The notes: generated from the sequence alone by a model not told the origin. A DNA stretch of 64,000 nt from Spinacia oleracea (GCF_020520425.1 NC_079491.1:39670027-39734026); one strand, 5' to 3'. Shown: positions 1 through 11,837, counted from the stretch's first letter. Program-made: numbers and translations.

Positions 1-50
1 AAGTCCTTTCCTATTCCGTGTTTTTGTGAAATCTGGGCCTTGGGCTGCAT

Positions 51-107
51 TTTCAGCGCCCCAGCTCAGGCGTTAAAAATTCCGGCGCCCAGAGGTGGGC
101 GCTGAAA
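51..107. repeat. 57-bp double-palindrome module, copy 1
   Basis: Starts TTTCAGCGCC and ends GGGCGCTGAAA, with an inner CGGCGCC half. Two tandem hairpin arms, and the whole is also quasi-palindromic. Lies in the promoter region of the antisense gene. Confidence 0.85.
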
Positions 108-191
108 GTTCTTTCCTGGTAATATTTGATTTTCGGATTTCTAAACACGTTTCCGAATGGGATCAGGATGTTTATTGGGTGCGTTCAGCCA

Positions 192-199
192 TATATAGG
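192..199 (+). promoter_or_regulatory. TATA box of the antisense gene
   Basis: TATATAGG, about 84 bases upstream of the ATG at 283 and 84 bases downstream of a 57-bp palindromic module (51-107). Confidence 0.5.
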
Positions 200-282
200 G
201 GGCTAGATACGTCCTTATTTTCCACCACTCTTAAATTCTTTCTCTCTTTTTGCTATGCTCTAATTTATTTACTGCTTTTGCC

Positions 283-2015
283 ATGTCGACCCCTACTTTC
301 TCACTCCAACGGACTGTTAGGCGTTGGCTACGAGCCCTTACTCCCACAGAAAAAGCTTTGTTAAAAGAATACCACTTAGAGGCACTTTTAGGCTTACAAC
401 AAATTAATATTGATTATAATTTTCTGCATGCTGCCCTAAACTTTTGGGACTCCGATCATCATGTTTTTTCCTTTCGGGGCAATGAAATATGTCCTTTGCC
501 TGATGAATTTGCTGCGATCCTCGGTTATCCTACTAATGCTACTCCTGTTACCCCTGGCACTATTGAAGAGGGTAAAACAACCATAAGGGTTTTCCTAGGG
601 CTAGATGATAACATGTTTGCTGAACTTGTTGTAGACGATAAGGTTAACTTGGCAAAACTTGTAAAACATCATTTTAGGCCTAGTAAGAATATGACCGAAC
701 AAAAATTGAACATTCGAGCCCTTGTATTTTGCTTGTTGAATCATTATTTGCTGTCGAATAATAATGGTGAGTTCGGTGACATAAGGCTGATCCCCTTGAT
801 TAGCCAGATGGAAAGTTGTTATTCTATTATGCCGTTGGTTGTTGCTGAGACTTTGCTGAGTGCGGATGAGCTGAAGAAGGATGCCAAATCCGAAATTTTT
901 AAGGGAAGCCCCCTATTACTGCAGGTAATCTATTTTTTCTTTGCGCACACATACGCCACTTTTATATATTTCTTTTTGCCTGGGGCTGAGTTTCAGCGCC
1001 CAAGGCTGGGCGCTGGAATATTCGGCGCCTGGTCCTGGGCGTTGAAACTGCTCCCCAGGAACCTTTTTCTTTCTTTTCATTCTTTTGATTCGATCGTACC
1101 TGTTTTTGCAGATTTGGCTCGCGGAACGGCTTAGACTTTTGGAAGCTCCTGCCGATCCTAAACATTATCGCCCTATAGCTTTGGGTAACCGAAAATACTA
1201 GCACCAAGGTCAGGACGAGGCCGAATGGACCTCCTTTTTTACTTATGGCATTTGTTCTATTAAGTGGGTGGTACCATGGTGGGGTTTGACTACTATAACA
1301 GGGGGGGTCTGATGTATCGGTTTATGTTTCTTTGTTGGGGCTATCTTGTCCCATTTATATTTTCCCTTACCGAGTCATGCGTGAATATGGTTTAAGGCAG
1401 ACTATCTCCTTTTTTGATACGGTACCACCTAAGGTAGCGACCTTTGCACAAACACGGGTCTTAGCGTGGGCTAGGTATTATGATGGTCTCCTGCGTTGGG
1501 CTGTAGCTACAAATGGGTTTGTGGGTCTTTCTGAAAACTATAAGTTGTGGATGAGTTCCGATGACAAGGATGTGAGGACCGAGGCTCGTAATGGGGAGCC
1601 GCGTGAGCTTTTGATACCTCGTATTCGTGTTAAGTATGAGGGTCCTGATTCCGCCAGACCTCGTACCTATAGTTTTAAGACTGTGAAAGCTCGTCCTGAT
1701 CGAAAGCGAAAGGAAGTTCTTCCCCGTTCCAGTGTCAGGCCTAAAAAGATGCCTAACATGAAGGGGCCTGCTGTTGTTAAAAGAAATGCAAGCTCTCGCG
1801 GAGATCGTCGCCGGAACAATGTATGGGTTAGGAAGGCTCAGCCGCCTGTAGAAACAGTGGCTAGTCCAGTTGATGATAGTAATCCTTCTCCCACCACTGT
1901 TTGTGCCCTTGAGGCTGAGCGGGCTATAACTGAGAATGTTTCTAAAGCTTTGGCATCTTTGGAAGTTAGTGTCCAGGAGCCAGTTCTTATGGAGATTGAT
2001 ATTGGGGCAGCGTAG
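283..2015 (+). pseudogene. Antisense PMD/DUF7745-like gene carried by element A
   Basis: Exon 1 runs 283-924 from ATG at 283 (MSTPTFSL). It contains a segment FWDSDHHVFSFRGNEICPLP followed by DEFAAILGYP, which fits the plant mobile domain/DUF7745 pattern (W, H, F, E, L, D/E, A, G-Y/L-P). A donor (CAG|GTAATC) at 924/925 and an acceptor (TTTTTGCAG) ending at 1111 define a 186-bp in-phase intron that holds a 57-bp palindromic module. Exon 2 starts IWLAERLRLL. It is broken by TAG at 1198-1200 and by a frameshift in the seven-G run near 1301, then stays open to TAG at 2013-2015, with a basic Lys/Arg-rich C-terminal region. TATA box at 192 and AATAAA at 2184 complete a gene antisense to gag-protease. 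Family assignment is by motif recall only. PMD proteins are known both as host silencing factors and within Ty3 and MULE elements. Confidence 0.7.
991..1047. repeat. 57-bp double-palindrome module, copy 2
   Basis: Same architecture and exactly the same length as copy 1. Lies inside the intron of the antisense gene. Confidence 0.85.
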
Positions 2016-2183
2016 AAGACTATGGGGGTGGATCCTGCGAACATTGCTCTCTTCAAGACATTATTTGATGATCCGGAAGAACTAGAGTAGTGTAGTTCTT
2101 CGCTAGGGTGTAGGTGCCCTCTATTTATTTCAGTTGTGTTTGTTTTTATTCCTAGCACTTTGTTTTCCTTCTTATTATATTTT

Positions 2184-2189
2184 AATAAA
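2184..2189 (+). terminator. Poly(A) signal of the antisense gene
   Basis: AATAAA in a T-rich stretch, 169 bases after the stop codon at 2013-2015. Confidence 0.45.
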
Positions 2190-3388
2190 GGCGTATTTTT
2201 AGTCTCCATTCAATTTTGTTTATATGTCTAACACTTTTTTACACAAAGAATATAATTTTTTTATTATTATTTAGACCGAATCCTTGGTAAGGATTGCCCT
2301 ACGTATCTTGTCAGAATCAGGTCGCGCGTAGTTCTTAGCTTTAGAATAAGTTCTAGTATGCCGGATTTCGGTAGATTTGTCCTGAAGTGGAAACATATTA
2401 CTTAATCGGTCAAATGAGTGAAGTATTTGCCATTATTTTCGTCTGCCGTTTTCCACAGGTTGCGTAAAGTTCGACCAATTTGTTGGTAATCCTATTTGGA
2501 TACGTACTGTACCCCCCAAGTGTTCGTTATTTTTCCGTTGTGTGCGGATAAAATGACGAGCACTTTTCGAAAAAAGGAAAAATTTTGGCAGGCAGAGAGT
2601 TTCAACGCCCAGGCTGGGGCGTCAAAAATTTCGGCGCCCAGCCCTGGGCGCTGAAAATAACTTGGGCGGTCAATTTTGACGTTTTTGCTTCACATGTTCT
2701 TGCGTTTATTTCTATTTTGTTTTTTGTGCCTTGATATTTTGCTTCGTAGTTAAAGTTAATTTTGAGGCTATTTTGGGGTCTTTTTTGACTGTTAGCGTGA
2801 AACGCATTTTTGTCCAGATTAATTTTTTCTATTAGTGACTCAAAACAGTTTTGAGAATGGAGTTAGGGTGCGGAACTTATGAAGATCTTTGTGGAGGGTA
2901 TGATGGAATCTATGTGAAACAGCTGTCGGTGGATTCTATGTTTTATGAATTTATTTTTTTGGTAACATTTGCATTTGTTTTAAATTTTTGATTTCTTTTT
3001 GATTTCGGGTTGCATGGATTGGCTCTCATGATGACATTGGTTGGCTTTTTAGGTTTTGAGGATGGGATAGTGTGGTTTATTTTTTGGGTTTCGGGAACTG
3101 GTTCACATGGCATTATTTCAAAACCGAGTGGGCTTTGTTTGTTGGGCCTATAGTGGGCCGCTTCTTTAATTTTTATTTTTCAAGTACATTTGGTGTTTAT
3201 TTAGTGTTAGAATAAAATTTTAAGGAGAAATATTACGCCTTTATTGATTTGGAAAGTAAGGAAAACACACTGAAATAAAACTGACCCATATTCTAAAGGG
3301 CCTTAGGACCATCTAAAGTCTCTATTATTTTTTTTCTATCAATCTAAAGAACTACTAGGCGCTTTTTACTAATGGTGCTCTATGTGGC
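2190..3388. other. Non-coding interior of element A
   Basis: T-rich sequence between the antisense gene and the protease tail. No reading frame resembling reverse transcriptase, RNase H or integrase on either strand. Contains only the palindromic module at 2600-2656. Confidence 0.6.
2600..2656. repeat. 57-bp double-palindrome module, copy 3
   Basis: Same architecture and length. Lies between the antisense gene and the end of gag-protease. Confidence 0.85.
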
Positions 3389-6198
3389 TCAAGCCTGGGG
3401 TTTAGTCTCATAAAACTTTGGTCCTTCACCGGTACTCATCTTGAATTCCATTCCTTTTGCGTTGACCCACTGATATGTCTTCACCCATCCGTTCCCGACC
3501 TCTTCTAGTGTTGATGCAGGAGAGATTAACCGGGTTGGATCGAAACCTTCATCTTGTAAAGCTATGGTAGTCATCACAGTCTCGTTCTCCATAGGCCTCG
3601 ATTCGTTAAACAATGTCCATAGAGCCTGGTTGTCCAATATTTCAGCTGTTTTAGTCTTGGTGAGGTGGGGTGCCTCATCCAAGGTGTGGCAGTCATGGAA
3701 AATTTCAAATCCGGGTTTTAGCAAGCCATCCTGAACGAAGGGTTCAGGGAAATCACATCATGGGTGTTCTTCTCCTTCCCGAACAAACATCCCGTTAAGG
3801 GTCCTTTGATATGGGGGAAGGAGGGTGGTTTGTTTGGCTTTGTTAAGGCGTAGCCTAGATAGGCGGTCAGCAATATCTTCCTCCGTTGGTTCATAACCTA
3901 AGCCAAAGGGAGTAGATTTGTCGGGAAAAGGATGGAATGTGCATTCCTTCTTCCTTATGCCCAATGGGGTTCCTGGGAAATAACCTTGAGCCAACAGCAT
4001 TCTAGGGATGACTCGGGATGCATGCGGGTCTAGGAATGCTGGATCATAATCTTCGATGAACTGGATTGCTTCTTCCATTTGAAACCCATAAAGGTCATCT
4101 GCAGTTTCGGCCGTTCCAACCATAGTACAACTGACGTCGAGAGGAGGGGCGCGGATTTCCAGTATTACCCGTTATGGTTAAGTTTAACCATTTGGTGCAA
4201 GGTCGAAGCCACACCTCCTAAGTCATGGAGCCAAGGTCGCCCCAAGAGGAGGTTGAAAGTGGGCTTGATGTCGATAATCTGAAACTCCGTCGTGCGTGCC
4301 ACAGGCCCGGTTTGTATGGTAAGGTTGATTTTTCCCAATACGAGCCTTCGGGAGTTATCATAAGCTCGTACCCCTTGTGAGGAGGTTTGGAAGTCATCGC
4401 TTCCTAGCCCCAAGTAATGGGCGGTTCGCAATGGGCAGACATTAACCGCCGAACCATTATCTACGAGTGCTAGGGGGATGTTTTGTCCTTTGCATCCAAC
4501 CACTAAGTAAAGGGCTTTATTGTGAGCACCCCCCTCTTTGGGTAAGTCTTTATCAGTGAAAACTATGGGCTTTTCTCCGGCATCTCACGTGACATGGCTA
4601 ACCAATGAGTCAGGTGTGATATCTGTGGGTACTGAGATGAGGTCAAGTGAGCGAATAAGTTTTTCGCGATGTTCCTTTGAAGTACACATAAGATCCCAGA
4701 TGGTAATCTCAGCCTTGGTTCTTTTTAGGTTTTTCAGGAGAGGATTTTCAATGACTTCCGCGACAGTGGCGTGCCGCCCGTTCTCAGGAGTTTGCCTAAC
4801 CGGGATGTCGTCCATAGGAGGTGGGTGAATATCCGGTTGGTATATCCTTCCGGATCGGGTGAGGTTGTCGACCTCGGGCTCCTGAGGGGTGGTGTCAATG
4901 AGAGCATACCCGGGCCAAGTTTCAGTGAAGAGGTCCTGGCCCGAGACTTGAGATCGGTAAATATCTTCAGCATCATCATCCCACACACCGCACACTTCTC
5001 TCTCGATTCGATCCATAGGGACCAGAGCGGGTGGTGCACCTTGGGGCGTAATGTACACCGTAGGGTCGAAGTTCTCATTTTCTGGTTGGTCGAGAGAGAT
5101 GTGACAAGAGCCGAGTGGGCTCTTGTTGTTGTTGGGTTTGCCAACGTTAGGGAGAGGTATCACTTCATCCTCTATCATGTCCTGGATCGTATGTTTTAGA
5201 TTCCAGCAGTTTTCGGTGTCATGCCCATTTCCTTGATGGAATTTGCAGTAAGTACCTTCGACCCAATATTTGTTTTTGACAGGAGGGTCACGGGTGGGGC
5301 CTATAGGTCTCAACTTTCCTTGATTGGTAAGTCTTTCAAAGGCTTGTACCAAAGTTGACCCGAGTGGGGCAAACTTTCGGTCTCGGACCCATCTTACAGG
5401 GTATCTTCGGGCGGGAGCCTCTTCTACAGCATGGACTTCTTGGGCTTGGGGTGTGTTACCCCGATTATAGGTGTTGGTCTTATATGCAGGTTTTCTCTGT
5501 ACGGTTTTGGCGAGGTCGTCCTCAATTTTTATTCCCACATCATAAACCCTTTTGAAAGTGTCGAGTCCCAGGTACCTAAGGTGTTGTCTGTAAGCCGGGT
5601 CCAAGTTGTCAATGAATTTTTGGACCAATTCTGTTTTGGGAGGCCTATTGATTAGCTGAGCCGCCTGGTCCCTCCATCTAGCAAAGTAGGTTGTGAAACC
5701 CTCATTTTTATTTTGGAAGAGAACTTCCAGCTCGCGCATGGTGACTTGGAAATCCATGTTCGACGAGTATTGCTTGATGAAGACATTGACAAAGTCTTCC
5801 CAAGTGGGGAAGAGCTTAGGGTCCTGGTGATAGTACCATTTGAGCGGCACAGGTTCCAAGGACAAAGGAAAGGCAGGTAAGTACATGGACTTGTCCACGC
5901 CTTTCAAGTTCATGGTATTCACAAAGCTCAGTAGATGATCACGGGGGTTGTCCGTGGCTTTGAACTTTGGTAAGTCAGATGAACTGAACTTTTCTGGTAA
6001 TTTGCCAGAAAAGGGTTCAGGCTCGAGGGAGAAGTATTTGCTCCCCATGGTTTGCTGTAGGACCATTTTTTCGATCCTCTTCTCGTTTTCGAGGTCATTT
6101 TTGGCTTGCGCAGCCGCTAAGGCTTCGTTTTCCATTTTCAGTTGGCCCATGAGTTGGGTCATTTAGACCATCTGGTCTCGCAAATCTTCGATGGACAT
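3389..6198 (-). pseudogene. Decayed gag-protease of element A
   Basis: Gag packages element RNA; the aspartic protease matures the polyprotein. Minus-strand order: ancestral start at 6198 (MSIEDL, aligning with MSLEDL of element B), in-frame TAA at 6165-6163, then a 525-codon open stretch 6162-4585 containing a Retrotrans_gag-type core (about residues 75-215, with PTWEDF and FVNVFIKQYSSNMDF) and a zinc knuckle of form C-x2-H-x4-H-x4-C (YCKFHQGNGHDTENC). A TGA at 4587-4585 separates this from the protease stretch in the same frame (active-site motif LVDNGSAVNVCP near 4470, then LLLGRPWLHDLGG). A stop near 4165 and a frameshift precede 4123-3758, and another stop precedes 3724-3389. Element B aligns throughout, so these breaks are damage in A. 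No reverse transcriptase follows. Confidence 0.88.
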
Positions 6199-7573
6199 GT
6201 TTAGAGGTGCGAATCGAGGTTGGGGAAGCGGAGATCCTTGAAATGAGGGACGACGGACGGAGCTTGGAGTTACTAAACCTGATGTTGGTGATGTATCTTC
6301 GAGACGCACTAGCCGTTGATTCCCTGATCGGCACCAAGTGGCAGGACCGGTCCTAGGCATAAGATAAGCTAAAGTTTAGGTTCCCAAAGTTTCAAGCATT
6401 ACTTAGTCTAGACTTCGACTCTCTAAATTGGTTTTTCACTTTTTCGCTCTTTCTTCTGTCGGTACACTTTTTGGGGGGTTTTTTTTTTTATTTTGGTCGT
6501 TCTTTGGATTTTCGAAACACTTGCCTGTGTGACATTCATAGTTGTTAGCATGTTCGGTTTTGGTGCCGAGTATTGCCGTCGTAGGAGGCCTAACGACGAC
6601 ACAAAGAGTTATTAATTTTTCGCGAGTCGCCTTTTGAAATCGAGTGCTTTTCTTACGCCCTCGTAGCAATTCTTTTGATGAACATTTTTTGTGCTACGTA
6701 CTTTCATTTTGCTTGGGCACCGAAGCTGCTGCGCCTGACCAGAAAGCCAAGCAGCAACTTCAGCGCCCAGCAGTGGGCGTGAGAAATTTTGGCGCCCAGC
6801 CAGGGGCGTTGAAAATGCGTCCCTGGCCGGTTCTCGTTTTCTGTTTTCTGTTTATGCGACTTCGATTTGCGTGCTTTCCTAACAACGTCCTTTACGCGTA
6901 ACAGCGTTTGTGGGATTCGTTACAGGCCATCCCGAGCGTCGCTTATTTTGTGGCGATCATTCGGTTTTGCGGAACACGTGTTTCGGTATAACTCTTTGGC
7001 AAATTAGTCTATGAATGTTTGGGCAATTTTTAAGGTCATTGGTTTTCTAGGATAGTTTGTCACACACAATCACATATTTCGCTACACATAACTACATTAC
7101 AAACATGGATTTGAAAATTAAATATGCCACGTAGTTTATGATAGGCTTCTATGGGTAGTTTGTCTGCGCCTGGCTTGGTACCGCTTCTATCGTAGATCCA
7201 ACACATGCCCCGGTCGAGGTAGTGTCTTCAACAGACGAATTTCGCTCAAGAGGCCAACCCGCAAGTGCAAGCCAAGGGGAAATGCAGGCGGGAGGGACCT
7301 AATGGGCAAGCGATTGGGTTCGGGATAGGTGTACTACCTGCACAAGTACCGAGTGGGAAACATGCGCGGCGTATGCACCCCCCTATTGGCGAAAAAAGGT
7401 ATCCTTAGTCCCAACTCCCGAGGGAGCCGAGATTCGTTATGATATTCTGCCCGTTCACATTAATATGCTGATTTTCAGGTTGTCCCAACTTGATGGGGAA
7501 ATAAACGCGGGGTAGGATCGTTTCACCCTTCGGCTATTTTGATTACCTACAAGCACGAGTATTTCCTTCACTA
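6199..7573 (-). other. Untranslated leader of element A
   Basis: Sequence between primer site and gag start. No convincing reading frame. It holds one copy of the 57-bp palindromic module (6758-6814). Otherwise nothing recognised. Confidence 0.6.
6758..6814. repeat. 57-bp double-palindrome module, copy 4
   Basis: Same architecture and length, slightly more diverged. Lies in the leader between primer site and gag. Confidence 0.82.
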
Positions 7574-7591
7574 TCCCCAGTGGAGTCGCCA
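7574..7591 (-). other. Primer binding site, element A
   Basis: Minus strand TGGCGACTCCACTGGGGA, one base after the LTR end. It differs at one base from the site in element B (27388-27405). This is the tRNA-Arg-type site known from Ogre elements. Confidence 0.85.
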
Positions 7592-8451
7592 CTGTGAGGG
7601 GGTCGAAAAAGCGCGAGGCTAATGCGTGACCTTGTCCCTCGTGGGTGTGACGATTATTTTTATTCAATCAAGTGTAATTGGATTTCCTGTGAGTATACAC
7701 CCAATTGACTAGTAATATAGGAGTCGCCATTCAGTTATTAACAACAATGAGAAAAACTAACAAAACCCGATTATCGTGACATAAAGGGAGTGCAATTATG
7801 TTTGACCACGACGGCCGTAGGTTCCCTTGTGATCCCTGGTGTGGGGATCTCTCAATATACACCCGCAAGGTAGAGATTGAGGGTTCGGGGGACTGTAACT
7901 ACCGAGAGGAGTAATTCGCTCGTCGATAACTCCAGAGGCAGGATATCCTTACTAGCTCAGCATAAATAATTGAAGGGACATGCGTTAACTATTAAACTAA
8001 TCTGAATTGATTTTAGCAATATGCAACATATAATACTAATTCGATCGTGATTATCTGATTTAAATAGCATTAAGGGACCTAGCATGATAATCCGATTTCC
8101 CAAAATATTATATTTTTTAGGCGTGATAGAACAATCATATTAGGTTAGTTTAATAGTTCATAAAAAGGGCGAGGAAAGCAGTTAAATCATCGAAAAGGGA
8201 CACATTACGACGCACCCTTGAGAGGTGCGTCACGGTTCTCAGAAAACTAACCACTTTGACTTTGCTATTTCTCCTTTTTATTTAACGAATCTCGATTATG
8301 GGATAGGATATGTTCTGTTCGATTTATGGATCGATTGCGACAGAACGCGTGAACAGTTTCGCAGCGAGAGGCTTAGGCTAAGGGGTTTAGAGTTAATACT
8401 CAGAGTATATTATGTGTTGTTGTGTGTTGTTTCACGTCGAAACTAGGGGCC

Positions 8452-8459
8452 TATTTATA
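8452..8459 (-). promoter_or_regulatory. TATA box of the element A LTR
   Basis: TATAAATA on the minus strand, 76 bases downstream of the 57-bp palindromic module. The same spacing holds in the solo LTR copy (25891-25898). Confidence 0.7.
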
Positions 8460-8535
8460 GGGAAGAGTTCGTGGAAAGATAGAATTGCAGAGTTCTAATC
8501 CACACAGAATTAGGAAAAGAGACGTACCCAAGTAT

Positions 8536-8592
8536 TTTCAGCGCCCAGGCCTGGGCGCCGAAGATTTCGGCGCCCAGAGCCAGGCGTTGAAA
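8536..8592. repeat. 57-bp double-palindrome module, copy 5 (in LTR)
   Basis: Same architecture and length. Lies in the element A LTR, 76 bases upstream (minus strand) of its TATA box. Confidence 0.87.
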
Positions 8593-9054
8593 ATAGGGTC
8601 TGGGCAGTTTTGTTTAGTCAGATTCGGATTCCTAAAATCCGTAGAGTTTGAGATTAATTCGAATCTTTTAGCGCGTATCAATTTCATGACGGAATGCGTC
8701 TGGGCCCGTTACGAACTCTAGGCTCGTTAGGATTTTAATTAATACGTAACTCTTATTTCCGAATCCTATTAGGAATAGGATTCTCGCAGTTTTCTATCTC
8801 ATTTAGGATTTATGTTGGAATGCAACACCTAATTCTGAAAGGTTTCTATCTTTTATGATTTGCCTCTTTTAACAACTACCTGTTACGGCAGTTACTATTT
8901 TTAGCAGGTTTCCATAAATAGCAGGTTTCAGGTGAAATGAAATGGGGAATCGAGATTCGTTTATTTTATAGGAGATGCGTTGTCAAGTGGAGTTTTTATG
9001 CTTTCATCATCGAACCTTTCCCTTGCGGGAATGGGACAAAAGTAGGTGTCTACA

Positions 9055-11486
9055 TAAACATGTAGGTTTAATAAAATAGTGAAATTCATTAATCCGAGAA
9101 TTATAACCACAACCGCCAATATATTAATCAATGTCTCTAATTAAATTGTTCTTAACAGTTAAACTAAAATTGGAAAGGGAATGATGAAAATTTGAGGTGA
9201 CTTATCTATACTAATATATTAAAAGGCGTTTGTAAGAAAGTATATAATGCCACGTGGCGCCCTCCTCTTTCAATTTGACACATGTCATTACGTGTCATCC
9301 AATATTATTCAAAAATTACAAATACAAGATTCGAACCCATGACTTGGTGATTGGAACCACTAATGACTTATCCACTTGGCTATGCAAATTTACGTGTTAT
9401 ATTTTGCAAACGATATATAATAAAGTGATAGTAAAGAAAGAAAAATGATTTTAATAAAAATAGGAGTTAATTATGATTTGTTTTTTTTTTTTTTTTTACA
9501 AAAAAACAGGCATAGTTACGATTATTCAAGTGATGACTCGGCCTTCGGGGCATCGCCAGAGCCCAAAATCTAGTTATGTATTAAATGAAGAAATTAATTA
9601 TGCATTATTGGCCACGTGTCTTCTAAGTGGTGATGATTATATGTCCGCCACTAGTCATCAAAATGTTGTTGCTTACGTGTCCTTAAAATGAAGATGATTT
9701 TCTTTTTTAAATACTAGGTATTGATATGAACCTTAATTTACGAATTTAAACACTATCAGAAAATGCCTTTGTTATCTCCTAATCCACGAACTTTAATCGC
9801 GATGTCCAGGTGAGTATCTAGGACATTTCAATCTTTCCAACAATGACCTTTTTATCTAATCATGTATTCGATGTTGAGCTTGATACTATAAATTCAAAAT
9901 GTTGTTTTTGTGGATATTCATGTTGGGATTGATATTTATGGTCTAGCATCTAATGATTCCGCTTCAATTGCGTAACTATGATGCTAAAGGGAAAACAAAC
10001 AGGAGCCTTAATTAATCTTGAATTTCCTTATTTAATTAGTTTTGGAATTTTTTTTGGGTATTTTCCGAATTAATTAGTTTAGGATTTTTTTAAAATTTTT
10101 TTAATAATTAATGAAAATAATTAAAAGTATGATTAACCATTGATGATGATGTGATTAGTGACTAATTGACCGAAATACGGGCTAAGGTAGTAATTGACAA
10201 CAATGACTAAACACCTAGGTAGTAATTGACAACTTTTAACAAACTATGTAGTAATTCGCAAAATCACCCAAGACCTATGTAGTTACGAGCAAATTTTCCT
10301 TTCTCTTTATTAATCCCACGTATCATTTTGGACATATTCTCTTTTAGGGTCCCTTATGATCGTCCACCTGAATAACCGGTTATCTTTTTTTTAAAAGTTA
10401 CTCCTTCACCCCAACAAGCTCACCCACCAACAATTATTTCTCGACGAGTCATCGGAGAATTAAAGGAGAGAGGTCCGCCGGCTTAAAGGAAAGAAAACGA
10501 GGAAGGCAAAAAAATTAGACGAATAGCCGACTGACATGTGTCAAGGTAACATGCTACAACGGGTTGATTGCCTGTTAGGACCACTAAAAGACAATAGGTC
10601 CAAAATATTGGATTATTTAAAAAAAGCCTCGTATGAGGGATTAATAAAATAAACGGACAAAATGTATGATTATTAGAATCAACTTTTCCTAAAAGTTAAC
10701 ACTTCAAAATAACGAATAAATGTAATCATGTAACCCTTAAAAATTAATCCGTCCTATAAAAAATTAATCAAAACATATTAAAAGTAACCAAAAATAGGTA
10801 TAAGTTACTCTGATGTACGTACAATAAAGTTATTGTACATCGGGTGAATGCAAGACCTTTTGTGCCTAGAATATAATTTTCATTTAAGAAAGTTAAAAAG
10901 TAGAGTAACCACTATCATATACTCCATCCGTATTTTATTAAATGGTGCACTTTGACCGGCATAGATTTTAAGGAGGGTGAGTTGATTTTTTTTATAATGA
11001 TATACTTCATTTTAACACAAAGGAATAAGATTATATCAGGCCTTAGCCAATTGAGTTTGTTACACCCCAACACACTTTACAAACACTAAAGAAAAATAGC
11101 ATGGCTTATGTTAGCTTTAAGCACAAACAATCTCTAATAAACCAAAATGGGCAAAAACTTCCATTATGGTTCAATTTAATTCGAACTTCTATTCCTCCAT
11201 CCAAAAAGGAGTAAATTCAATCATCACCTTCTTTTAAGTAGGGCCTTGCGATCTCCATCTGCGGTTCCCTGAACTTCATTGGTGACATCCATAATCTTCA
11301 TTGGAGAAGAGGAGAATGAAAAACTATTCACAGTAAAGGGAACAAAACCAACTGCTTTATTGACTGGAACTACAGCAGTAGTAGAATCTAACACAATAAA
11401 ATTGTTGCATTGATTGAAGACACAATAGAGCCTAACGCAATATGAGAAGTTGAACCAGTCACCCTCTCATTTATGTAAGAAGAAAC
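9055..11486. other. AT-rich DNA with MITE-like remnants
   Basis: No gene seen. From 9204 a stretch starting ATCTATACTAATATATT, with a loosely inverted counterpart ending near 9725, may be a small Helitron- or TIR-type element; a related end occurs at about 59050. At 10181-10290 a short motif (GTAGTAATTGACAA and variants) recurs three times. At 10817-10861 is an end related to the MITE at 57642-57968. A Stowaway-like end (CTCCATCCG) lies at 10922. Confidence 0.5.
9328..9382 (-). repeat. tRNA-like internal promoter, possible SINE head
   Basis: On the minus strand TAGCCAAGTGGATAA (A-box-like) is followed about 30 bases later by GGGTTCGAATC (B-box-like). The spacing suits a tRNA-derived SINE or a decayed tRNA pseudogene. 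No tail or target duplication was identified. Confidence 0.4.
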
Positions 11487-11837
11487 TTAATTGTTAACCA
11501 CTAGACCACCTGAATCTGCCATTGCCATAAACACTTGAAGAGCATAACTTGGATTAACTACCTCAAAATCTGCTTCATATGCATCATTCACACATGGGGG
11601 AATAATGAAATGCACTTTATGATGCTCCTCGTGGTTAAAGCATAGGAAGCAAGTTGATGTCCCATTGTGTATACATTTAGGAACATGTTTAAACACAATA
11701 ACCCAATTTCGTCTCAACAAACTATCTCAGTCAGAATCGGACCTAGTTGATGGTGAGAGTGATCTTCAATTGTTTCCATCATTGCTTGAATAGATAGGGC
11801 ATTAGTTTCCACTTCGAGATTATCAATTTTGAAGTCC
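11487..11837 (-). pseudogene. LINE RNase H C-terminal part (3' side of element E)
   Basis: Minus-strand continuation of the LINE at 21246-22846; only element E separates them. Joining across the AGTCC duplication leaves one RNase H-type region. The stretch from 11720 includes RRNWVIVFKHVPKCIHN, matching the 'RNW..FRHVPR..N' tail of plant LINE RNase H domains, and stays open to TAA at 11487. The 3' tail was not located; a run of T at about 10986 is a candidate. Confidence 0.65.

Larger units (their letters stand above)
1..9054 (-). mobile_element. Element A: Ogre/Tat-like Ty3/gypsy retrotransposon, 5' part
   Basis: Read on the minus strand the order is LTR (9054-7593), primer binding site (7591-7574), untranslated leader, gag-protease (6198-3389), then an antisense gene (283-2015). 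The tRNA-Arg-type primer site and the His/Cys knuckle in gag are typical of Ogre/Tat elements (established knowledge). In those elements reverse transcriptase closely follows protease; here 3.4 kb after protease shows none, only the antisense gene. The distal LTR, and any displaced polymerase region, would lie before position 1. The element is decayed, with in-frame stops and frameshifts. Probably a non-autonomous derivative. Confidence 0.85.
7593..9054 (-). repeat. 5' LTR of element A
   Basis: 1462-bp LTR. On the minus strand it starts TGTAGACACC and ends CCCCCTCACA, directly before the primer site. A 1457-bp copy occurs in the opposite orientation at 25298-26754, which fixes both ends. It contains a 57-bp double palindrome (8536-8592) and a minus-strand TATA box (8459-8452). 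The base after the outer end begins taaac (9055-9059), the candidate target duplication; its partner is outside the window. Confidence 0.93.

Noticed and set aside
1838..2209. 123-residue minus-strand frame opposite the PMD/DUF7745-like gene
   Set aside because: Antisense shadow of a better-supported plus-strand frame, and it ends outside element A's gag-protease frame.
9205..9717. Canonical Helitron (5' TC, 3' CTAG)
   Set aside because: CTAG at 9714 is followed by G rather than T, there is no hairpin before it, and homology with the site near 59050 extends past CTAG.
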